9,445 nt of DNA, taken from Hyphomicrobiales bacterium. Lineage in GTDB: Bacteria > Pseudomonadota > Alphaproteobacteria > Rhizobiales > Aestuariivirgaceae. The stretch covers positions 1 through 9,445 of the forward strand of contig JAIBJH010000095.1 in NCBI GenBank assembly GCA_020029455.1. The letters run 5' to 3'. This document shows positions 1 to 5,464 of this stretch, in pieces; the first letter of the stretch is position 1, and the number at the start of each line of letters is the position of its first letter. A program made the translations under genes and the position numbers. Below the pieces are notes generated by a model that was given only the letters and a program-made list of their open reading frames with translations, was not told the origin of the DNA and made no database searches.

Positions 1-1128
1 CAGTGCCATGGCACCGGCATAATTCGCCTGCTGCACAACTTGCATTGGATGGAAGCGTGCTCCTTGCACATCCCTGAAGCAGCATTCAAGTTCATGGCGC
101 TTGAAGTAGCTGGCCCCACCGGCCGCCTCCATCGCCAACTCGACAGCGCGGATGGCATGGCGTGCCACAAGTTGCCGGCCCATCATCACATCATTCACGG
201 TCTCGGCAGAAGGCGCATTACGCCGTGTGACCGAGAGCATGTATTCGTGTGCGATTTGGGCGCCGCGAAGTTCCGTCTCCAACTGTCCGATGAGTTGCGT
301 GATGCTCGGATCGGCCCGTCGCTTGCCCGCCAGCGCAATGGCAATATCGCGCGCCCGCTCCGCCACGCCCACATAGACGCCGTAGATGATTGGAATGGCG
401 ATGGTGGCAATGATGTGGAACAGTGGATGCCATTCCCCGGCCTTGCGCTTCAGTGCGACAGCTGTTTCCGGCACCATGTGGCCATCAATCACCACATCGT
501 TTGATCCCGTTCCGCGCATCCCCATCGTGTTCCAAACTGGGTCAATGCGCACATGCGGCGAATTCATCGGCACTCCGAAATGGAGCACCGACCGCACGCC
601 CCCCTCTTCTTCAAGCACCGCACTGGTCATCAACAGCGCCCCGGCTTCGGCTCCGGAGGCGAAATTCTTCCGAGCCGTAATCTTGTAGCCGCCCTCAACC
701 TTCTCCGCCTTGCCCGATCCGGCAATCCAGTCGGAGCCCCCGCTGGTGAGCACGATGATCTTTTCCGCCGCAATGCGCTTGAGCAATGGCTCGGCGGCAA
801 CCAACTTCTGGTGCCGCCAGCGCCAGGCCGGAATGGCGACCTGTTGCTGGTGCATAGAGAAGGCCAGCGCCGTCGATCCGCAATAATGCGCCAGCGTTCT
901 CAGCATCTGACCCAGGTCATCAATGCTGGCATCGCTGCCCCCAAATTCGGTAGGCACGCCTGCCTCAACCAAGCCATGCTGCTTGAGAAGGGCGTAGTTC
1001 TCGGAAACGAACTTTCCCGTTTCATCTGCCGAGGCTGCTCTGGAGGCGATTTCCGGGCCGATCTTGTGGACGATGTCGGTAAGGCTTGTCTTGGTTTCCG
1101 CAGGCTTCAATTGGGTGACAACACTCAT
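1..1128 (-). CDS. Acyl-CoA dehydrogenase-family flavoprotein (3' end cut by window edge)
   Basis: The frame is open from ATG at 1128 to base 1, giving 376 residues with no stop. Family members are about 380-400 residues, so only a short C-terminal tail is missing. An N-terminal helical region contains HGLVEAGVPTEFGG (residues 51-64). The middle beta domain carries the hallmark TMGMRGTGSNDV (about 201-212), and the C-terminal helical domain ends with FRDVQGARFHPMQ (about 351-363). This fits the FAD-dependent acyl-CoA dehydrogenase superfamily (COG1960), cytosolic alpha-beta oxidation of an acyl-CoA. Where many members have Tyr-Glu-Gly with the catalytic Glu, this one reads Tyr370-Ala371-Gly372. 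It resembles the RxxRDVxxARFHPL branch, which also contains DszC-like flavin monooxygenases, so the exact reaction is open. It is transcribed divergently from the HxlR regulator, a plausible controller. Confidence 0.9.
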   Translation of the reverse strand, partial: MSVVTQLKPAETKTSLTDIVHKIGPEIASRAASADETGKFVSENYALLKQHGLVEAGVPTEFGGSDASIDDLGQMLRTLAHYCGSTALAFSMHQQQVAIPAWRWRHQKLVAAEPLLKRIAAEKIIVLTSGGSDWIAGSGKAEKVEGGYKITARKNFASGAEAGALLMTSAVLEEEGGVRSVLHFGVPMNSPHVRIDPVWNTMGMRGTGSNDVVIDGHMVPETAVALKRKAGEWHPLFHIIATIAIPIIYGVYVGVAERARDIAIALAGKRRADPSITQLIGQLETELRGAQIAHEYMLSVTRRNAPSAETVNDVMMGRQLVARHAIRAVELAMEAAGGASYFKRHELECCFRDVQGARFHPMQVVQQANYAGAMAL

Positions 1129-1234
1129 TCTGCACTCCTGATTTTCAAGGTTTCGCCGTGATGGGCCGAGCATCGCGCCATAAGCTGATCCTCGCTAGTT
1201 TAACTTCTGTACTGGAAGCCGATTCCAGCGTGAG

Positions 1235-1265
1235 TTGACCGCCAATTCAGTACAGGATCTGTACT
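1235..1265 (+). promoter_or_regulatory. Candidate promoter of the HxlR-type regulator gene
   Basis: TTGACC at 1235-1240 matches the -35 consensus at five of six positions. Possible -10 hexamers are TCTGTA (1258-1263, 17-bp spacer) or TGTACT (1260-1265, 19-bp spacer), both imperfect. The -10 region lies inside a perfect palindrome, the arrangement expected of a repressed or autoregulated promoter. It is the best candidate in the 188-bp divergent spacer, but it is a prediction from base matches only. Confidence 0.4.
1249..1265. promoter_or_regulatory. 17-bp perfect palindrome (7-3-7), candidate operator
   Basis: AGTACAG-GAT-CTGTACT is a perfect inverted repeat with 7-base arms around 3 bases. 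A further copy of the half-site CTGTACT occurs at 1207-1213, 52 bp upstream, next to AGTTTAACT (1197-1205), itself an inverted repeat around one base. The palindrome lies between an HxlR-type regulator and a divergent acyl-CoA dehydrogenase gene, so binding by that regulator is the simplest inference. HxlR proteins bind as dimers to short dyads. Confidence 0.55.
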
Positions 1266-1316
1266 TCAAACGGGTCGGTTTGAATGCTAGCCTCCCGCCA
1301 ACAATGGGAGGTGCTC

Positions 1317-2018
1317 ATGCCGGAGTCAGGTAGCTACGGGCAGTTTTGCCCCGTTTCCATGGCAACGGAGATCATCTGCACCCGCTGGACTCCGTTGGTC
1401 CTGAGGGAACTTTTGTGCGGATCGCGCCGCTTCAACGAATTGCGCCGGGGCGTGCCCCGCATGTCGCCAACGCTATTGTCCAAACGTCTTGATGAACTAT
1501 GTGAGGCAGGCGTCGTTGCGCGGGTGGCAAGTTCAAGAACCGCCGCGCCTGAGTATCACCTGACCGAGGCCGGCGAAGACCTGCGACCAATCATCATGGC
1601 CCTCGGGTTCTGGGGACAGCGCTGGGTGGAATCGAAAGTCTCGCTGAAGAATCTCGATCCCTCGCTTCTGATGTGGGACATGCGCCGCAATTTCTTTCCG
1701 AAGCCGCCACCTGAACATCGCTGCACGCTCGAATTCTACTATCCGGACGTGGATCCGGCGCGCCAGCATTTCTGGCTTGTCGTCGAGACTGACGGCACCA
1801 CTGACTTGTGCCACTTCGATCCCGGCTATGAAGTCAATTTGATGTTGAAGGGGCCTTTACGCGCCATGACATCCGTGTGGATGGGCGCATCGACTCTGAA
1901 AGAGGAAATCGAAAGCGGTGCCATTGAACTCCAAGGCGACAAAAGTGTTGCCGCTGCCTTTCCGCGCTGGCTCGGGCTCAGCGTCTTTGCGCCCGGTCGC
2001 GCCCGGGCAGCAGCCTAG
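1317..2018 (+). CDS. HxlR-family winged-helix transcriptional regulator with SCP2-like C-terminal domain
   Basis: The protein has 233 residues. The start at 1317 is chosen because GGGAGG (1306-1311) sits five bases before it; an in-frame ATG at 1284 has no such site. Residues 10-105 form a HxlR (DUF24) winged helix: FCPVSMATEIICTRWTPLVL, then RRFNELRRGVPRMSPTLLSKRL as the recognition region, then an EYHLTEAG wing. Cys11 aligns with the N-terminal Cys that is conserved in the family and redox-active in Bacillus YodB and CatR. The remaining ~120 residues resemble the SCP2 sterol-carrier-like domain found on a subset of HxlR proteins, possibly a lipid or acyl ligand pocket. Single-domain HxlR proteins are about half this length. 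It diverges from an acyl-CoA dehydrogenase and converges on a VOC dioxygenase gene, so both are candidate targets. The ligand is unknown. Confidence 0.85.
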   Translation: MPESGSYGQFCPVSMATEIICTRWTPLVLRELLCGSRRFNELRRGVPRMSPTLLSKRLDELCEAGVVARVASSRTAAPEYHLTEAGEDLRPIIMALGFWGQRWVESKVSLKNLDPSLLMWDMRRNFFPKPPPEHRCTLEFYYPDVDPARQHFWLVVETDGTTDLCHFDPGYEVNLMLKGPLRAMTSVWMGASTLKEEIESGAIELQGDKSVAAAFPRWLGLSVFAPGRARAAA

Positions 2019-2506
2019 TTGGTAGCTTGCGCGAGAAGATCCTGCAGATCGAGACGCTGCGTCATCATCTTCAGCGAGCCGTCAGCATCGCGCGGCCATT
2101 TTGCTTCAGGTCTGTCCCAATAGAGCTCAACACCGTTCTGGTCGGGATCGCGCAAATAGAGCGCTTCCGAAACCCCATGGTCCGAGGCACCGTCCAGCGT
2201 CCATTTGTTGTCGATGAGCCGTTTCAGCGCATTGGCGAGGTCCTTGCGCTCCGGATAGAGGATGGCCGTGTGATAGAGCCCCGTCGTGCCGGGAGGTGGC
2301 GGCGATCCGCCCTTGCTCTCCCAGGTGTTGAGGCCGAGGTGATGGTGATAGCCGCCCGCTGAGATGAAGGCCGCCTGCTCGCCATAAGTCTGCACGAGGT
2401 CAAATCCGAGAATTCCGCAATAGAAATCAAGCGCGCGTTTGATGTCCGCCACCTTAAGATGGACATGACCGATGCGCGTGCCGGCTGGAACTGTGTAGTT
2501 TGTCAT
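2015..2506 (-). CDS. VOC-superfamily protein, CatE-like (catechol-2,3-dioxygenase/glyoxalase fold)
   Basis: The protein has 163 residues. It contains two beta-alpha-beta-beta-beta modules typical of the vicinal oxygen chelate fold: IGHVHLKVADIKRALDFY (residues 12-29) with GGYHHHLGLNTWES (51-64), then LYHTAILYP (77-85) with LYLRDPDQNGVELYWDRP (116-133). Likely metal ligands are His14, His79 and Glu127. The pattern matches the CatE-like group (COG2514), related to Bacillus subtilis CatE, but the actual substrate (a catechol, quinone or other) is not readable. Its TAG stop shares the same CTAG with the stop of the convergent HxlR gene, a 4-bp tail overlap. The Shine-Dalgarno site is weak. A strong promoter with a palindrome at the transcription start precedes it, implying tight repression. 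Confidence 0.85.
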   Translation of the reverse strand: MTNYTVPAGTRIGHVHLKVADIKRALDFYCGILGFDLVQTYGEQAAFISAGGYHHHLGLNTWESKGGSPPPPGTTGLYHTAILYPERKDLANALKRLIDNKWTLDGASDHGVSEALYLRDPDQNGVELYWDRPEAKWPRDADGSLKMMTQRLDLQDLLAQATN

Positions 2507-2517
2507 ATGATTAATCC

Positions 2518-2534
2518 GTAACTTCCAAAGTTAC
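2518..2534. promoter_or_regulatory. 17-bp perfect palindrome (7-3-7) over the VOC gene start site, candidate operator
   Basis: GTAACTT-CCA-AAGTTAC is a perfect inverted repeat directly abutting the -10 box of the VOC promoter, so it covers the expected transcription start near 2528. A repressor bound here would block initiation. Its geometry (7-base arms, 3-base spacer) equals that of the palindrome at the HxlR promoter, though the arm sequences differ. Confidence 0.65.
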
Positions 2535-2563
2535 ATTATAGTATCATTGTGCTTCGTTTTCAA
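2535..2563 (-). promoter_or_regulatory. Strong sigma-70-type promoter of the VOC gene
   Basis: Read on the minus strand, TTGAAA (2558-2563) is followed after exactly 17 bp by a perfect TATAAT (2535-2540). The predicted start lies near 2528, leaving a leader of roughly 20 bases before the ATG at 2506. This is the best consensus promoter in the window. Confidence 0.75.
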
Positions 2564-2662
2564 GTGCAAACTGCAGCGACAGCCAAAACCGTGGACATCC
2601 GATGGGTCGGCCTTGAAGAGTCCCGGCTTCCGTTGGCATGACAGAAGTTGAGGAGCTCATCC

Positions 2663-3319
2663 ATGTCCCCCAAGAAAACCTTCATCTCACCTGTGAACCT
2701 CACGGTCGTTGATCATCCGCTTGTCCTGCACAAGCTCACGCTGATGCGCGACAAACACACGCCCTCTGCCGTCTTCCGCCAGCTCCTGCATGAGATCAGC
2801 CACCTTCTGGCCTACGAAGTCTGCCGCGATCTGCCCATGACCACCCAGACCATCGAAACACCGCTCGCCGAAATGGAAGCCCCGATCCTCAAGGGCAAGA
2901 AACTGGTGATCGTTTCAGTGCTGCGCGCCGGCAATGGTCTTCTCGAAGGCATGCTCTCGCTCATCCCCTCGGCCCGCGTCGGCCACATCGGCCTCTACCG
3001 CAATCCCGAAACTTTGCAGCCCGTCGAATATTATCTCAAGGTGCCGGAGGACATTGCCGAACGCCGCACCATCGTCGTCGATCCCATGCTGGCCACCGGA
3101 AATTCCGTCTCTGCGGCGGTGAAGCGCCTCAAGGAAAAAGGTGCCAAGGACTTGCGCCTTGTCACGCTTCTCTCCGCTCCCGAGGGCATCATGCATTTCC
3201 ATGAGGAGCATCCGGAGGTTCCAATCTATACGGCAGCCGTCGACAGCCACCTCAATAGCCATGGCTACATCGTTCCGGGCCTCGGCGATGCCGGCGACCG
3301 CATGTTCGGCACCAAATAG
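2663..3319 (+). CDS. upp: Uracil phosphoribosyltransferase
   Basis: The 218-residue protein converts uracil and PRPP to UMP and pyrophosphate (pyrimidine salvage, cytosolic). Start ATG 2663 is preceded by GAGGAG (2650-2655) at seven bases; an in-frame TTG at 2648 overlaps that site and is rejected. PLVLHKLTLMRDKHT (residues 19-33) is the family N-terminal motif. VLRAGNGLLEGML (86-98) is the first ligand loop, VVDPMLATGNS (138-148) the PRPP loop, and GYIVPGLGDAGDRMFGT (201-217) the uracil-binding C-terminus. The usual length is about 208-210, so it carries a slightly longer N-terminus. Small departures from the common motifs are Asn91 in RAGNG and Asn147 in ATGNS. It appears to be a single-gene unit; a structured repeat starts immediately after its TAG stop and could act as its 3' hairpin. 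Confidence 0.96.
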   Translation: MSPKKTFISPVNLTVVDHPLVLHKLTLMRDKHTPSAVFRQLLHEISHLLAYEVCRDLPMTTQTIETPLAEMEAPILKGKKLVIVSVLRAGNGLLEGMLSLIPSARVGHIGLYRNPETLQPVEYYLKVPEDIAERRTIVVDPMLATGNSVSAAVKRLKEKGAKDLRLVTLLSAPEGIMHFHEEHPEVPIYTAAVDSHLNSHGYIVPGLGDAGDRMFGTK

Positions 3320-3429
3320 AGCAAGTCCCGGCGAAGTTGAATGACTTCGCCGATAAGGACTTGCTCCAACATATCGATCTGGCGCGATTCCTTTGCAGCT
3401 TGACGATTTCGTCAAGCCGGGAAGCGCGC
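3320..3429 (+). repeat. 110-nt structured intergenic repeat, element A
   Basis: Outer stem AGCAAGTCC (3320-3328) pairs with GGACTTGCT (3357-3365). Inner stem CGGCGAAGT (3329-3337) pairs with ACTTCGCCG (3344-3352) around a 6-base loop, with ATAA (3353-3356) as a bulge. A 30-base linker holding CTGGCGCGA follows. A second hairpin (3396-3419) has arms GCTTGACG/CGTCAAGC around ATTT, plus a C-G closing pair beyond an A-C mismatch. It ends with GGAAGCGCGC. The same architecture, base for base in length, recurs at 7113-7222. It begins at the base after the upp stop codon, so it may also serve as a transcript end, although no U-tract follows. Its strand is assigned by analogy with element B. Confidence 0.75.
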
Positions 3430-3524
3430 TAGAATTCACAAAGCATTAATCATGGTGACAAGTGCCTTAACGGCGCTCACCACTGGGCAAGGATTTTACC
3501 AATAGTCTTGGCATTGCATTCACC

Positions 3525-4271
3525 ATGGCAAGACCTGCAGAAAATCTTGAGATTTCCGATGCCTCCCTCTCCTTGCGGGAGGATGGCCTGCGCCGCCGCG
3601 TCCTCTATGCCGAGGACCAGGCAAGCGCCCGCACCGTAACCACCGCCCTGCTTGAGCGCATGGGCTTTGAAGTCATGGCGGTCGAGGATGGCGAACTTGC
3701 GCTGGAGCTCGCCAAACAGCAGGCCTATGACCTGATCCTCCTCGACATTGAAATGCCCGTGATGGATGGCGTCACCGCCGCACGCCAGATTCGCAGTGAC
3801 GCGGAACTCTGCCGCGGCGTGCCGATCCTCGCGCTTTCGGCGTTTCTTGCCGATTCAACCGAACACTGCCAATGGCGCGGCGCCTTTGACAGCGCCCTTC
3901 CCAAGCCCGCCAACAGCAATGAACTCAAGAAGGCCGTGCGCAAACTGCTGGCCGCGAAAGCGGCAGCGTCGGCAAAAGGAATTGCCTCCCCGCGCTGGAG
4001 CGAGTTCAGCCAGGGACTGTCTCCTGGCACCGTCGCCTCATTGGTGAGGACCGTGCACGCCGAAATGCTTCACCTGATCAACGGCATTGCAGTCTGCACA
4101 GAAGCGGGTGACGCCGCAGGAGCCGCCATCTGCAGGAAGGGTCTTAACGCCCTCGGTCTGAGTTTTGAAGCTCACGAAATCGTGGTGCTGCTGGCTGGCC
4201 CCAATGAAGAATCAACTGCCCTCATGATCCGCGCCAGCGACGCTTGGCGGGTGCGCCAGACCAGGCACTAG
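3525..4271 (+). CDS. Receiver-domain response regulator with C-terminal helical (possibly Hpt-like) region
   Basis: The protein has 248 residues. Residues 25-142 are a CheY-like receiver with all key positions: acidic pair Glu30-Asp31, phospho-acceptor Asp74 in LILLDIEMPVMDG, Ser105 in ALSAF, and Lys127 in LPKP. The DIEMPVMDG motif is typical of receivers found in hybrid kinases and phosphorelays. Residues about 155-248 are helical with no DNA-binding or GGDEF motif. The stretch ICRKGLNALGLSFEAHEI (202-219) recalls the HxxKG helix of Hpt domains, but Ile202 stands where the phospho-His would be. So output is probably by protein contact, not DNA binding; the partner kinase is not in the window. 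No clear Shine-Dalgarno site precedes ATG 3525, and no better in-frame start is seen upstream. Confidence 0.8.
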   Translation: MARPAENLEISDASLSLREDGLRRRVLYAEDQASARTVTTALLERMGFEVMAVEDGELALELAKQQAYDLILLDIEMPVMDGVTAARQIRSDAELCRGVPILALSAFLADSTEHCQWRGAFDSALPKPANSNELKKAVRKLLAAKAAASAKGIASPRWSEFSQGLSPGTVASLVRTVHAEMLHLINGIAVCTEAGDAAGAAICRKGLNALGLSFEAHEIVVLLAGPNEESTALMIRASDAWRVRQTRH

Positions 4272-4593
4272 CGCATCGGATGAGCAAGTGGTCCCGGCTT
4301 TCGCCGGGATGATTTCGGTTGCTGTAGAGCTTGATCAGCCTTGTGTCCCTCCTTTCACGGCAAACCAAAGTGAGCCCTCTCCAGCCATTCGGGCCATGGG
4401 TGGCAAACTCGCTTCTCCAACGTCGTCTTCGTGAGCTTGCAAGACTATTGTCGGGGAAGTGGTTGTTTCCGGACCCACTGTGGAATGTAGCGAGAACTAG
4501 CAGTTTCACCGCGCGGTGTCAAGGACTAATTTCGTAACATAGGATTGACCGAAGGCCCGTGGCCGGAATTTGCTCTGAGCAACTGCAGAAATG
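4272..4593. other. Gene-free stretch with a GC hairpin
   Basis: No convincing coding frame lies here: the open frames lack start signals and recognisable proteins. A short hairpin follows the regulator stop codon: TCCCGGC (4292-4298), loop TTTC, GCCGGGA (4303-4309), extended by a G-U pair. It has no U-run afterwards, so it may be a weak terminator or a dispersed GC hairpin of a sort common in alphaproteobacteria. A perfect 12-bp palindrome CACCGCGCGGTG is at 4507-4518, with no visible promoter attached. Confidence 0.5.
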
Positions 4594-4616
4594 AAAAGGC
4601 CCGGAAAATCCGGGCC
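4594..4616 (-). terminator. Intrinsic terminator of the minus-strand small-ORF transcript
   Basis: On the minus strand, GGCCCGGA and TCCGGGCC form an 8-bp, mostly G-C stem (4598-4616) around a 3-base loop, followed directly by TTTT (4594-4597). This is the classic Rho-independent form in this orientation only. It lies 25 bases past the stop codon of the 44-codon ORF and supports real transcription of that unit. Confidence 0.8.
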
Positions 4617-4641
4617 ATAAAATATCATGAATTGTTTTTGC

Positions 4642-4776
4642 TTACTCGCCGGAAGCCTGGCCCTGCGGGCGCTTGGGCTGGCTTTCAAGAACGGAGAGCA
4701 TGTGCAGGACTTCCATGACATCCGGGCTGAGCGGCTTCGCTCGGCGGGTTTCGGTGGAAGTATTGTTCTTGTTCAT
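4642..4776 (-). CDS. Small hypothetical protein, 44 residues
   Basis: The frame runs from ATG at 4776 to TAA at 4642-4644: MNKNNTSTETRRAKPLSPDV at the N-terminus, then a short amphipathic stretch MEVLHMLSVLES (residues 21-32), then a polar Pro/Gln/Lys tail ending ASGE. There is no signal peptide, membrane segment or cysteine, so a soluble cytosolic micropeptide is likely. Support comes from the intrinsic terminator 25 bases downstream on the same strand and the AT-rich divergent spacer upstream. The Shine-Dalgarno site is poor (GAGACG about 9 bases upstream). I do not recognise the family. The alternative is that the transcript is a small RNA and the frame is chance. Confidence 0.5.
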   Translation of the reverse strand: MNKNNTSTETRRAKPLSPDVMEVLHMLSVLESQPKRPQGQASGE

Positions 4777-4987
4777 GGGGCGTCTCTATAAGATTCGATA
4801 TCAGCGTTGAACTTAAAAACAATTAATAGCTAACGCGCCTGAAGCATTTCCGAACCGCTCGTTCATCCACCGTTCATTTTGCCGCTGCATTGCTCCCTCA
4901 CGCAAACGTGAGCGGCAGACAAAATCCTCATATGTAACTATCGACGTAACACGTATTGCCCTGCAAATTTCAACTGGAGAAGAATGG
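4777..4987. promoter_or_regulatory. Divergent promoter region between small ORF and cytochrome genes, with inverted repeat
   Basis: This 211-bp spacer is AT-rich around 4795-4832, where a minus-strand promoter is expected, but no single hexamer pair is convincing. CTCACG (4897-4902), CAAA, CGTGAG (4907-4912) form a 6-bp hairpin or dyad. GCCGCT (4881-4886) can instead pair with AGCGGC (4911-4916), sharing bases with the first stem. This dyad sits 70-100 bases before the cytochrome start and may be a regulator site for either direction. Confidence 0.4.
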
Positions 4988-5449
4988 ATGTTTGAACGCG
5001 TGAAGACAGTGATAGCCGCAAGCTCACTGGGTCTTGTGGTGATGGCGACTGCCGCATTGGCCGGTCCCGCTGATGATGCCATCAAGGCCCGCCAGGCCTG
5101 CATGAAGGCTCATGGCGGCGTGATGGCCGTTGCCGTTCCCGTTATGAAAGGTGAAAAACCCTTTGATGCCGCTGCTCTCAAGGCCGCCCATGACAAGGAA
5201 GACGCTGCCTGCGCCGGGTGGGATGGATTCTGGGCTGAGAACACCATGCAGGGTGAAACCGCCGAAACCTGGGCCAAGCCCGAAATCTGGGCCGATATGG
5301 CCGGTTTCCAGGCCGCTGGCGGCGCTTGGTATGAGGCAGACCAGAAGCTTCGTGCCGCAACCGACGAAGCCAGCTTCAAGGCCACCTTCCCCGCTGTGGG
5401 CAAAGGGTGCCAAGACTGCCATGAAAAGTTCCGCCGTCCGAAGGGTTGA
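4988..5449 (+). CDS. Class II cytochrome c (c556-like), periplasmic
   Basis: The protein has 153 residues, within the normal range of the cytochrome c'/c556 family. ATG 4988 has GGAGA (4976-4980) seven bases upstream. An ATG four bases earlier runs into a stop and is out. Residues 1-25 form a Sec signal peptide with predicted cleavage after ALA25. The mature protein should be a four-helix bundle: the first helix carries RQACMKAHGG (35-44), whose Met39 sits where c556 proteins have the sixth haem ligand. The last helix carries the haem site Cys141-Gln-Asp-Cys144-His145. The family transfers electrons, or in c' forms binds NO. Retention of Met39 favours electron transfer. It is the first gene of a pair, 15 bp before a dihaem cytochrome, presumably co-transcribed. 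Confidence 0.92.
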   Translation: MFERVKTVIAASSLGLVVMATAALAGPADDAIKARQACMKAHGGVMAVAVPVMKGEKPFDAAALKAAHDKEDAACAGWDGFWAENTMQGETAETWAKPEIWADMAGFQAAGGAWYEADQKLRAATDEASFKATFPAVGKGCQDCHEKFRRPKG

Positions 5450-5464
5450 GCCATCAAGCGGCTC

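Noticed and set aside
553..1161. 202-codon open frame on the plus strand
   Set aside because: It is antisense to the clearly conserved acyl-CoA dehydrogenase, has no ribosome site and no recognisable protein features.
1284..1319. Upstream ATG (1284) as the start of the HxlR gene
   Set aside because: The strong GGGAGG site fits the ATG at 1317, and family members begin close before the conserved FCPV segment.
2648..2662. TTG at 2648 as the start of upp
   Set aside because: It overlaps the GAGGAG ribosome site that serves the ATG at 2663.
2915..3439. 174-codon minus-strand frame
   Set aside because: It is opposite upp and element A, with no family resemblance or start signal.
4291..4310. GC hairpin after the response regulator as an intrinsic terminator
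   Set aside because: The stem is good but no U-run follows on either strand; kept only as a note in the gene-free stretch.
4222..4537. Overlapping short frames on both strands (4222-4509 minus, 4331-4537 plus)
   Set aside because: Neither has a ribosome site or a plausible protein composition, and they overlap the regulator end or the hairpin; treated as non-coding.
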